Source: an uncultured Blautia sp. (GTDB lineage Bacteria; Bacillota; Clostridia; Lachnospirales; Lachnospiraceae). Taken from it: a stretch of 39,489 nt of DNA. Position numbers and translations under genes: made by a program. Positions 23,167-30,597 of the stretch are shown here, in pieces (position 1 is the stretch's first letter; each line of letters opens with the position of its first letter). The DNA lies in contig NZ_CAKROJ010000016.1 of the NCBI RefSeq assembly GCF_934372025.1, forward strand, positions 1 through 39,489, written 5' to 3'. The notes beneath the pieces were generated by a model. It was not told the DNA's origin, made no database searches, and saw only the letters and a program-made list of their open reading frames with translations.

Positions 23167-24225
23167 TTACAGTACCTCATTCAGTACAGATAATCCATAC
23201 TCAGCAAGACTGTGATCTTCTTCGCCGGTGCCACCGCTGATACCAAGGCCACCGATGATCGTATCTCCGACTTTAAGCGGAACTCCTCCACCAAAGATAA
23301 CAATCTTACCATTATCCATCTTATCTACTCCATAGAATGTTCCACCAGGCTGCGCCAGAACACTTAATTCTTTTGTGGACATCTTAACTGCAACTGAAGT
23401 ATATGCTTTCTTTGTTGCAACATCAAAGCTTACAAGAAAAGCTCCGTCCATCACATGAACTGCGATTGGATTTCCATCCGGTCCACAGACTGCAATGACT
23501 GCCTTTTTGCCACGGCGTTCCGCCTCCTGCTCAATCTTTTCGATGAGGTGTTTTGCACTGGCCAGTGTGATCTTACCCTGAATGCCCATTCTTTTAAGTA
23601 CTTCCTGGATAACAGCTTCATTAACTGTTCCTGTTGTTCCTGCAGTTTCTACAGTACCTGCTGCTCCTGTCTGATTATCAGTCATCGTTCTGTCCTCTTC
23701 TTTTCCACCGGATAATGGCTCTTCATGAATGTTTTCCACCGATCTGGCCAGAATATACAAATAATCCACCAGACGGTTCATGTATTTTTTTGCACCATTA
23801 TCTGCGCCGAATTTTACGCCAACAGTCGCAAGAGCTCTCTCTGCTCTGCCTGCAACTGCGCGTGCAACATCAATCTCAGCTGAGAGCCGGGATTTTCCCG
23901 GAAGAATGGATTCTTTCGGTATCTGGAAGAATTCTTCCAGACGATCGATCTCATCTTCCAGATGTTCGGTCTGGACATCTTCGATCCTGTAATCTCTTTT
24001 GTAAGGATCTGCCACCCCTGCTGATACCGTGATCAGTGTCTTCTGGATTTTTTCCAGAAACAGGATCGTTTCTTCATCCTTCAGCATGGTCTTTACCAGG
24101 CCGAGGTGACTGGTCAGTTCATCTATGGTTCCAACCAGCTGAATACGGTCATCTGACTTGGAGACATTTTTTGTATGGACGAGGCTGGTAGTACCTCTAT
24201 CGCCGTCCTTAGTATAAATGTTCAT
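23167..24225 (-). CDS. pduO: PduO-type fusion: cobalamin adenosyltransferase + GlcG/heme-binding domain
   Basis: The protein has 352 residues. Residues 1-175 are a PduO-type ATP:cob(I)alamin adenosyltransferase with the ATP-binding signature YTKDGDRGTTSL, GTIDELTSHLG, the arginine-rich segment ARAVAGRAERAL and MNRLVDYLYILARSVE. After a glycine/threonine-rich linker (about 180-205), the C-terminal domain belongs to the GlcG/PduO-C family (IAVCGPDGNPIAVHVMDGAFLVS; FGGGVPL). Between them the helix AVIQEVLKRMGI resembles the targeting peptides of its neighbours. The window holds no B12-dependent diol dehydratase, so the corrinoid role is unclear; the gene may serve B12 enzymes elsewhere, or only the GlcG domain may matter here. 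It is the last gene of the compartment locus. Confidence 0.92.
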   Translation of the reverse strand: MNIYTKDGDRGTTSLVHTKNVSKSDDRIQLVGTIDELTSHLGLVKTMLKDEETILFLEKIQKTLITVSAGVADPYKRDYRIEDVQTEHLEDEIDRLEEFFQIPKESILPGKSRLSAEIDVARAVAGRAERALATVGVKFGADNGAKKYMNRLVDYLYILARSVENIHEEPLSGGKEEDRTMTDNQTGAAGTVETAGTTGTVNEAVIQEVLKRMGIQGKITLASAKHLIEKIEQEAERRGKKAVIAVCGPDGNPIAVHVMDGAFLVSFDVATKKAYTSVAVKMSTKELSVLAQPGGTFYGVDKMDNGKIVIFGGGVPLKVGDTIIGGLGISGGTGEEDHSLAEYGLSVLNEVL

Positions 24226-24315
24226 CTTGGCATCTCCTGTTGCTTATAATCTATCTCTACAGAAAGTTGACGATCTTTTCGTGGGTCTCCCTTCCTGGAA
24301 AAGTCGCATTTATTA

Positions 24316-25467
24316 TCAGAAAGACCAGAGTTTCTTGTAGATCTTCATGATATCCTCTTTGGTCGGGGTTCTTGGATTGCTTGGAGTGCACGCATCCGCA
24401 AGCGCTGCATCTGCCATCTTATCAATTGCTCCGAAATATTCGTCCGGGCTGATAGTTCCAATCTCCTGGATTGTCATAGGAATGTTCATTTCCTTCTGCA
24501 TAAACTGAATCCAGTTTACAAGAGAACGAACGCTCATTACCTGGTTGTAATTACTCAGTCCCAGGATATGTGCTACAGATGCATATCTCTCTACTGCAGG
24601 AAGATATGTTTTCTGGCTTCTGCTTCTCTTGTTGATATTTGCATTAAATTCAACGATATGCGGTAAAAGCATTGCATTAGCTCTTCCATGAGGAATATGG
24701 AACTGTGCACCAAGCTGATGAGCCATACTGTGTGTAATTCCAAGGCCTGCTGTATTGAAGGAAAGACCTGCCAGGCAGGATGCTACATGCATTTTCTGTC
24801 TTGCATGCATATCGCTTCCATCAAGATAAGCTCTCAGAAGGAATACGCCGCAGATCTCCATCGCTTTTTCTGCAAGTGCTGCTGAAAACTCATTATGACC
24901 TGTGCTAACATAGGATTCCAGCGCATGGGTAAATACGTCCATACCTGTATCTGCTGTAATAGCCGGCGGTACACTTTTAACTAATTCTGCATCCAGGATT
25001 GCTTCATCTGCTGTAAGGTCTGGTGAAACAAGTGGATATTTTACTTTTGCTTCTGTATCGTTTACGACCGCAAAGGATGTAACCTCTGAACCAGTTCCGC
25101 TGGTAGTTGGAACGGCAATCAGTCCTACTTTACCGTAGTTATTGATCTTCAGTGCAAACTCACGGATTGCTTTAGAAGAGTCAATAGCAGAACCACCGCC
25201 AACAGCGATAACTGCTTCTGGCTGATAGCTAAGGAACTTCTTAACTCCGTCTGCGATTTTATCTACTGGCGCATCCGGTACTACGTTGCTGAAAATATCA
25301 TATTCAATGCCGCCTTTTGCCAAAGGCTCTGTGATAAGATCAATCATTTTGCTCTGTACAACAAATGGGTCGGTGATAATGAGCACTCTCTTATAAGGAA
25401 TCTCTCTCAGACGATCCAGAGCGTTGTCTCCAAAATGAATGACTGTTTTCATTCCAAAGGTCTTCAT
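24316..25467 (-). CDS. Iron-dependent alcohol dehydrogenase (propanol dehydrogenase or lactaldehyde reductase)
   Basis: This is a 383-residue family III (iron-type) alcohol dehydrogenase, the same length as E. coli FucO. It has the NAD-binding GGGSAIDSSKA, TTSGTGSEVTSFAV, and metal ligands in DVFTHALESY, GITHSMAHQLGA and HIPHGRANAMLLPH. The family includes FucO (lactaldehyde to 1,2-propanediol) and PduQ (propionaldehyde to 1-propanol), and both reactions are needed in this pathway. No targeting peptide is visible at either end, unlike the zinc-type dehydrogenase at 30598. The gene is 16 bases downstream of the DeoR regulator and in the same operon. Confidence 0.92.
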   Translation of the reverse strand: MKTFGMKTVIHFGDNALDRLREIPYKRVLIITDPFVVQSKMIDLITEPLAKGGIEYDIFSNVVPDAPVDKIADGVKKFLSYQPEAVIAVGGGSAIDSSKAIREFALKINNYGKVGLIAVPTTSGTGSEVTSFAVVNDTEAKVKYPLVSPDLTADEAILDAELVKSVPPAITADTGMDVFTHALESYVSTGHNEFSAALAEKAMEICGVFLLRAYLDGSDMHARQKMHVASCLAGLSFNTAGLGITHSMAHQLGAQFHIPHGRANAMLLPHIVEFNANINKRSRSQKTYLPAVERYASVAHILGLSNYNQVMSVRSLVNWIQFMQKEMNIPMTIQEIGTISPDEYFGAIDKMADAALADACTPSNPRTPTKEDIMKIYKKLWSF

Positions 25468-25483
25468 ATATGTTGCTTCCTTT

Positions 25484-26257
25484 CTATGATTGCATTCCAG
25501 GGTATCTGCACTCTACGCCTTCTGCGGCGAAATGTGCCAGCCACTTCTCAGATGGCTTCCTGTCAGTTACAACCACATCTATATCCCGCAGTTTTCCTGC
25601 AACGGAAAAAGCGGTCTGATCAAATTTTGTGCTGTCTACTACCAGAATCTTTTCTCGGCCGGATGCGATCATTGCCTTCTTTGTTGTACCGAAAGCCTCC
25701 TGTGATTCCATGATTCCCCACTCATGATCGAGTGCTTTGCAGGAGAAGATAACTTTATCCACAAAATAGGATCGTATCGCATCTTCTGTTCTGGAACCTA
25801 AAAATGCAAGATATCCTTCTTTCATCACGCCTCCGGTGGAAATAATATTCCATCCGGAAACATCTGACAATTCAAGAAGAATCTCCATGGAATTGGTGAT
25901 CACAGTAAGTCTTTCTCTTTCTTTCAGTGCCTTGGCAATAAATACTGCCGTAGTACTTGCATCGAGAAAAATATGATCGCCTTCATGTACAAATGAGGCT
26001 GCAATTTCAGCCATTTTCTGTTTGCCGCCTACATTCTGGTTTTTGCGAACATTAAAGGGCAAGTCTATGCTTACATCCTCATTAATGACTGCTCCACCGT
26101 AGCTCTTTGTTGCAAGTCCTTCTTTTTCAAGCTTGTCCAGATCACGGCGTATTGTTTCTTCAGAAACATCATAAAGCTGACTGAGCTCGCTTACAACAAC
26201 GCGCTTCTCAGCCTGTAATTTCTCAAGAATCAAATTCCGTCTTTCTAATGCCAGCAT
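25484..26257 (-). CDS. DeoR-family transcription regulator
   Basis: The protein has 257 residues. The N-terminal DeoR helix-turn-helix (VVSELSQLYDVSEETIRRDLDKLEKEG, about 19-45) is followed by the sugar-phosphate-sensing DeoR C-terminal domain (FLDASTTAVFIAKAL; LTVITNS; DKVIFSCKALDHEWGIME). Such proteins usually repress sugar-catabolic operons until a sugar phosphate binds. It lies inside the compartment operon, so fuculose-1-phosphate or a related compound is the likely inducer (inference). The repeated T-rich motifs near 34273 and 37851 are candidate sites. Confidence 0.93.
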   Translation of the reverse strand: MLALERRNLILEKLQAEKRVVVSELSQLYDVSEETIRRDLDKLEKEGLATKSYGGAVINEDVSIDLPFNVRKNQNVGGKQKMAEIAASFVHEGDHIFLDASTTAVFIAKALKERERLTVITNSMEILLELSDVSGWNIISTGGVMKEGYLAFLGSRTEDAIRSYFVDKVIFSCKALDHEWGIMESQEAFGTTKKAMIASGREKILVVDSTKFDQTAFSVAGKLRDIDVVVTDRKPSEKWLAHFAAEGVECRYPGMQS

Positions 26258-26318
26258 TTACTTTGCCCCCTTTTGAGAACATTACTTATTTAATATAATC
26301 GTTCAGCAGATTGATTGA

Positions 26319-26867
26319 TTACAGAATAGAATCGATCATTCTCTGATCCGGATGAGCAATTACTGAAGAATCCAGATACATTCCTTTGGATGCTACAAGC
26401 TGTTTTGCTTTTTCAATAGAAGCTTCTACTGCAGAAACTTCTCCGGTAAGAAGCATGTAGGATTTTCCACACATACCTTTAGCAATACGTAATTCGATAA
26501 CATCTACGATTGCTGTTTTTGCTGCCTGGTCTGCTGCTTCAATGATAGAAGCTGCATCATAGGTTTCAAGAATGCCCAGAGCACTGATTCCCTCAATCTG
26601 TGTTGTTCCATACATAGCCGGGAAAAGAGACTCATGTGGGTTACCAAGTACAAAACTGTCGATGCATTTGTCCTCGTATGTTGTTACTGCAGCATCAACT
26701 GCAGCTTTTACTGCACTTAAATCGCCTGTGATAATTGCAATATATTTTCCCGGACATACTGTCTGTGCCTCGACGATCTCTACTTCAGATGTCTTAACCA
26801 TGGCATCCGCTGCTGTGATACCTGTGGCAGTGGTTTTAAATTCAATCATTCCGATTGCTTTACTCAT
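26319..26867 (-). CDS. pduT: PduT-like trimeric shell protein (tandem BMC domains)
   Basis: The protein has 182 residues from the ATG at 26865-26867; longer in-frame TTG/GTG starts precede a weak ribosome site (AAGGA) and are unlikely. There are two BMC domains in tandem (about 1-90 and 95-182), so it forms trimers with pseudo-sixfold symmetry. C38 in TVCPGKY aligns with the cysteine that holds a [4Fe-4S] cluster at the pore centre of PduT. Such a shell protein is thought to pass electrons or a cluster across the shell. It follows pduS, the likely electron donor, by 16 bases. Confidence 0.93.
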   Translation of the reverse strand: MSKAIGMIEFKTTATGITAADAMVKTSEVEIVEAQTVCPGKYIAIITGDLSAVKAAVDAAVTTYEDKCIDSFVLGNPHESLFPAMYGTTQIEGISALGILETYDAASIIEAADQAAKTAIVDVIELRIAKGMCGKSYMLLTGEVSAVEASIEKAKQLVASKGMYLDSSVIAHPDQRMIDSIL

Positions 26868-26883
26868 TTTCTGCACGTCCTTT

Positions 26884-28212
26884 CTACTTTGCTGCAATTA
26901 TGATGTGGCGGTCAGTTACTTCAGTTACTTTACCAGAGATACTTGCATGAATGCTTACGCTTAATCCGTCAGCATGCTGTGCGATCATCTGTCCCTTGGT
27001 TACCATGTCGCCTGTTTTCACAATTGCCTGAGCCGGTGCGCCAATATGCTGGCTTAAAAGGATCTTAACTTTGGATACTGGAACTACGTTCTCATCCATC
27101 GGAGCATCCTTATCGTATTTTGTCAGTCCGAGGCGAGCCATCAGACGTTCTTCCGGAACCTTACGATATTCACGTGAAGGCTGTACCGGTACCGGCTGTA
27201 CTCCCTGAGGAGGTCTGATACCTGCTTTACGAAGTCCACCCTTCATGTCTGCAAGAAGTGTTCTTGGTGCCAGACTCTGTGGGCAGGCATACATTTCACA
27301 TACACCGCAGGAACTGCAGAATGCAGAATCGATGTATGGATTTACATCTCTGAAATCTCCGGCAGATGCTGCTCTCATAAAGCGGGCCGGATCGATCGGA
27401 TGTCCAAGATTATGTCTTGGGCAAAGGTCCGTACAGGTATTACACTGGCAGCAGATAGATGCTGCACGTTTTAAATCTATTGCTGATGTTCTCTGTTTTT
27501 TCATTACGATCTGATGATCTCTTGGAAGAACGAGAACAGCGTTTGTTGTTTTGGTCACCGGATCTGCTCCGCTGCCGATACGTCCCATCATAGGTCCGCC
27601 AACAAAATAAACAGGATCTTTGGTAGTAATATTACCAGCCTGTGCTACTACTTCGTCTAAAGTACATCCAAGCGGTACTTTAACTGTAACCGGATGTTCT
27701 ACTTCTGCTACGACTGATACGTATTTTTCTGTAACAGGTTTCTGGGATTCCATTGCCTGATATACATTGTAGATTGTCTCTACGTTAAATACGATGACGC
27801 CCTGCTCAATCGGCAGTCCGCCTGGTCTGCATACACGTCCGGTTGCTTCATAGATCAGCACAACTTCATCACCCATCGGATATACTTCATCAAGAAGATG
27901 AAGTTTCAGACCAGGGAATTCTTCAATGTGCTGCTGCAGCGCTTTGATTGTCTGTACATAAGATCTTTTAATTCCGATGATAGCCTGAGAAGCTCCAACG
28001 GTTTCCATTACTGTATGGAAAGTTTTCATGATCTCATATGCATGTTTTTCAAGCAGCTGTCTGTGAAGTTTTAACAATGGTTCACACTCGGCACAGTTCA
28101 TGAGAATTGTGTCCGCCTTGTCTGTAAGCTTGGCGTATGACGGGAATCCGGCACCACCTGCACCTACAACACCATTGTCCTGCATAATTTTCTGTAAATC
28201 TTTGATTTCCAT
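26884..28212 (-). CDS. pduS: PduS-like electron-transfer protein (RnfC family)
   Basis: The protein has 442 residues from the ATG at 28210-28212, which has GGAG 7 bases upstream. The NADH/flavin-binding part (GVVGAGGAGFPSYAKL; ECEPLLKLHRQLL; GDEVVLIYEATGR) is followed by two four-cysteine iron-sulfur motifs (CCQCNTCTDLCP about residue 260 and CSSCGVCEMYACP about residue 305) and a C-terminal SLBB/lipoyl-like region. In B12 compartments PduS is a cobalamin reductase. Here, beside a glycyl radical enzyme, it more likely feeds electrons to the activase or through PduT (inference). The start is 4 bases after the vertex-protein stop. Confidence 0.93.
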   Translation of the reverse strand: MEIKDLQKIMQDNGVVGAGGAGFPSYAKLTDKADTILMNCAECEPLLKLHRQLLEKHAYEIMKTFHTVMETVGASQAIIGIKRSYVQTIKALQQHIEEFPGLKLHLLDEVYPMGDEVVLIYEATGRVCRPGGLPIEQGVIVFNVETIYNVYQAMESQKPVTEKYVSVVAEVEHPVTVKVPLGCTLDEVVAQAGNITTKDPVYFVGGPMMGRIGSGADPVTKTTNAVLVLPRDHQIVMKKQRTSAIDLKRAASICCQCNTCTDLCPRHNLGHPIDPARFMRAASAGDFRDVNPYIDSAFCSSCGVCEMYACPQSLAPRTLLADMKGGLRKAGIRPPQGVQPVPVQPSREYRKVPEERLMARLGLTKYDKDAPMDENVVPVSKVKILLSQHIGAPAQAIVKTGDMVTKGQMIAQHADGLSVSIHASISGKVTEVTDRHIIIAAK

Positions 28213-28216
28213 GGCG

Positions 28217-28483
28217 TTACTCCAATCCTGCACCGTCATCAACGATACCGACTATTGCCGCATCGATCGGTGCTGTTTCTTCGCCGCAGCCTATTCTTGC
28301 TGCGCTTCCTTGTGCCACCAACACATATTCCCCGATTCCTGCTCCGATAATATCGATCGCAACGATCTGGGATAAGTCATTCTTCATATGATGCACCGGC
28401 TCCACGATCATGAATTTCTGTCCTATCAACTTGTCACTTTTTCGTGTGGAAACAATGCTTCCAACTACTTTACCTACTATCAT
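28217..28483 (-). CDS. BMC vertex protein (EutN/CcmL family)
   Basis: The protein has 88 residues and contains the full EutN/CcmL fold pattern: MIVGKVVGSIVSTRK at the start, LIGQKFMIVEP, a central AIDIIGAGIGEYVLVAQGSAAR, and IDAAIVGIVD at the end. Such proteins form pentamers that cap the vertices of the compartment. One copy is present in the locus. Confidence 0.95.
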   Translation of the reverse strand: MIVGKVVGSIVSTRKSDKLIGQKFMIVEPVHHMKNDLSQIVAIDIIGAGIGEYVLVAQGSAARIGCGEETAPIDAAIVGIVDDGAGLE

Positions 28484-28523
28484 GTGTGTGCCTCCGCATT
28501 GATTATATCTGTAATCCCTCTAT

Positions 28524-28547
28524 GCCGGTGGCGTATCTGCCACCGGC
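28524..28547. other. Intraoperonic hairpin between pduL and the vertex gene
   Basis: The arms GCCGGTGGC (28524-28532) and GCCACCGGC (28539-28547) are perfect 9-base complements with a 6-base loop and no U-tract. It may tune mRNA stability so that shell and enzyme genes are made in different amounts (inference). Confidence 0.6.
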
Positions 28548-28564
28548 TGATTCTGAGGAATTAT

Positions 28565-29209
28565 TTACTTTATGATGGTAACTGTATTGCCTGTGGCAAT
28601 CTTTGCTGCATTCGCTTCATCTGTATCAATGTGCATTTCCAGTGTAAAGCTGTCGTCTACACGGATAGCTACCTGATTAAAGATTGTTCCGCGCTCGTTA
28701 TCTGCTTTAACAGATACGATATCACCGTTTTTCACTCCGGCTGCCTGTGCATCCTTCGGAGACATGTGGATGTGACGCATAGCCACGATACATCCCTCTT
28801 TCAGATAGATAGCACCCTTCGGTCCAACGATTGCGATCGGTGCGCTTCCTGCGATGTCACCGGACATACGTACCGGAACATTCATTCCAAGTTTGATAGC
28901 ATCTGTAGCAGATACTTCAACCTGAGTTGCGCTTCTGACAGGTCCGAGAACACGAACGTTCTCGATCGCACGAAGCTTCAGGCCAATGATCGTTACAGTT
29001 TCGTTTGATGCGAACTGTCCGCCCATAAGATCTTTTTTCTTTGTGAGCTGATATCCTGGTCCGAATAAAGCTTCAACGTGCTCCTGTGTCAGGTGAACGT
29101 GTCTTGCAGAAACACCGATTGGAACCATAAAGCCGTTGCCTTTGTCTTCTGACTTATTGATGGCGTCGATCACCATCTTAGTAATCAGTTCAATATTCTT
29201 TGATTCCAA
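28565..29209 (-). CDS. pduL: PduL phosphotransacylase
   Basis: The protein has 214 residues. The two conserved PduL histidine motifs are VSARHVHLT (H37, H39) and MRHIHMSPKDA, which bind zinc. It converts propionyl-CoA and phosphate to propionyl phosphate and recycles CoA inside the compartment. Residues 1-20 (NIELITKMVIDAINK) form an amphipathic helix typical of BMC targeting peptides. The start is a TTG at 29207-29209; the next ATG (residue 12) has no ribosome site and would remove half of the targeting helix. Confidence 0.95.
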   Translation of the reverse strand: MESKNIELITKMVIDAINKSEDKGNGFMVPIGVSARHVHLTQEHVEALFGPGYQLTKKKDLMGGQFASNETVTIIGLKLRAIENVRVLGPVRSATQVEVSATDAIKLGMNVPVRMSGDIAGSAPIAIVGPKGAIYLKEGCIVAMRHIHMSPKDAQAAGVKNGDIVSVKADNERGTIFNQVAIRVDDSFTLEMHIDTDEANAAKIATGNTVTIIK

Positions 29210-29246
29210 GATTACACCTGCTTTCTTCCGTTTTCAGGAAATTAAA

Positions 29247-29525
29247 TTATTTCAGTACCGGAAGGATTTTTTCTACGTCTGTGTGTGGTCTCGGGATTAC
29301 GTGTGTAGCAACGAGTTCTCCAAGTCTGGATGCTGCTGCGCTTCCGCTTTCTACTGCAGATTTAACAGCTCCAACATCTCCACGAACCATAACTGTTACC
29401 AGTCCGGATCCGATTTTTTCTGTTCCAACAAGTGCTACGTTAGCTGCTTTGCACATCTGGTCTGCTGCTTCGATAGCTGCTGTAAGTCCTCTTGTTTCTA
29501 CCATTCCTAAAGCTTCCTGTGTCAT
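29247..29525 (-). CDS. BMC-H hexameric shell protein
   Basis: The protein has 92 residues with a single BMC domain (PduA/EutM type): ALGMVETRGLTAAIEAAD, KIGSGLVTVMVRGDVGAV and HVIPRPHTDVEKILP. AGGAGG lies upstream at normal distance. It is almost identical to the BMC-H protein at 29912-30187, differing at about six positions, so the pair arose by duplication or has been homogenised. It tiles the facets of the shell with a metabolite pore. Confidence 0.95.
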   Translation of the reverse strand: MTQEALGMVETRGLTAAIEAADQMCKAANVALVGTEKIGSGLVTVMVRGDVGAVKSAVESGSAAASRLGELVATHVIPRPHTDVEKILPVLK

Positions 29526-29560
29526 GATAATTTCCTCCTTATGGATAAATGAAATTTGGA

Positions 29561-29878
29561 TTATTTATTTTCCTGTATTAATTCGTCAGTTTTTTTCTTC
29601 CAACGGCTTGCACTTAATTCCACCATTTTTACAATTTCTTCATGTGGTCGTGCGATTACTGCATAACTCGCCGGTTTCTTAATTGCGTTGGCCACTGCAG
29701 CATCCACTGCTTCGGTTACCGCTGATACATCGCCCTCTACAATAAGAGTTACCAGTCGTCCGCCCAGCTTACGTTCCCATGACGCCAGCTCAACGTCTGC
29801 AGTTTTACACATGATATCGAGTGCATTGATTGCAGCTACGACTCCTGTGATCTCAATAAAACCATATGCTTTACTCAT
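29561..29878 (-). CDS. BMC-H shell protein with basic C-terminal tail
   Basis: The protein has 105 residues. The BMC domain (AYGFIEITGVVAAINALD; LGGRLVTLIVEGDVSAVTEAVDAAV; YAVIARPHEEIVKMV) is followed by a tail of about 15 mostly charged residues (SRWKKKTDELIQENK) that the neighbouring BMC-H proteins lack. It is placed between the two near-identical BMC-H genes. Confidence 0.93.
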   Translation of the reverse strand: MSKAYGFIEITGVVAAINALDIMCKTADVELASWERKLGGRLVTLIVEGDVSAVTEAVDAAVANAIKKPASYAVIARPHEEIVKMVELSASRWKKKTDELIQENK

Positions 29879-29911
29879 GAGCGAACTCCTTAAGATAAGA
29901 TTTGTGACTTA

Positions 29912-30187
29912 TCAGATTTTTGGAAGAATTTTTTCTACGTCTGTGTGTGGTCTCGGAATTACATGTGTAGCAACCAGTTCTCCAAGTCTGGATGCTGCTG
30001 CGCTTCCGCTCTCTACAGCTGCTTTAACTGCTCCGACATCACCGCGTACCATAACTGTTACCAGTCCGGATCCGATTTTCTCTGTTCCTACCAGTGCTAC
30101 TTCTGCTGCTTTTGTCATTGCATCTGCTGCTTCGATTGCTGCTGTCAGTCCTCTGGTCTCTACCATTCCTAAAGCTTCCTGTGCCAT
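29912..30187 (-). CDS. BMC-H hexameric shell protein (near-duplicate)
   Basis: The protein has 91 residues when started at the ATG at 30185-30187, which has AGGAGG 8 bases upstream; an upstream in-frame ATG would add 13 residues including the ribosome site. The BMC domain matches the protein at 29247-29525 except at about six positions (for example T/C at residue 25 and A/S at residue 56). It is a PduA/EutM-type facet protein. Confidence 0.94.
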   Translation of the reverse strand: MAQEALGMVETRGLTAAIEAADAMTKAAEVALVGTEKIGSGLVTVMVRGDVGAVKAAVESGSAAASRLGELVATHVIPRPHTDVEKILPKI

Positions 30188-30251
30188 TGTTTCTTCCTCC
30201 TGAATCATTGTCTGTTCATTGTTCAAATATCTATGCCAGGGATATCAGCTG

Positions 30252-30566
30252 TCAGCTTTTATCCAGGGCGCTGATTTTCAGCATCTTTACCGTATCCTCT
30301 GTCGGATTCGGTATTACGTAGTGCTGCACTACACCAGTTCTCCGGTTTGCTTCTGCCATTCCTGCTTCCACAGCGGCGGTTACGTCCTCAACGCTTCCGC
30401 GGAATTTGATGCATACCAGAAGCGGTACTGGCAGGCTGTCAGCATTTGCAGGTTTGTTCTTGTCGAACACCTCCAGGCGGACATTAGCTGCCTTGCATCC
30501 TGCATCTGCCGCTACAAAGGCTGTTGCCAACCCAAAAACTTCCAAAATTCCTACAGCTTCTGCCAT
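30252..30566 (-). CDS. BMC-H shell protein with a loop insertion
   Basis: The protein has 104 residues. The BMC signatures are present (VGILEVFGLATAFVAADAGCKAA; HYVIPNPTEDTVKML). A loop of about nine extra residues (DKNKPANADSLPVP) sits between the first strands compared with the other three BMC-H proteins here. The loop could change the pore or a face of the hexamer. It is first of the shell genes, 31 bases downstream of the zinc-type dehydrogenase. Confidence 0.92.
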   Translation of the reverse strand: MAEAVGILEVFGLATAFVAADAGCKAANVRLEVFDKNKPANADSLPVPLLVCIKFRGSVEDVTAAVEAGMAEANRRTGVVQHYVIPNPTEDTVKMLKISALDKS

Positions 30567-30597
30567 TTTGCTTCTCCTTTATTTCCGGATTCCGGAA

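Noticed and set aside
23167..24225. Evidence for a B12-dependent propanediol dehydratase
   Set aside because: PduO and PduS alone could suggest it, but no pduCDE-like or reactivase gene is present and the dehydratase is clearly a glycyl radical enzyme.
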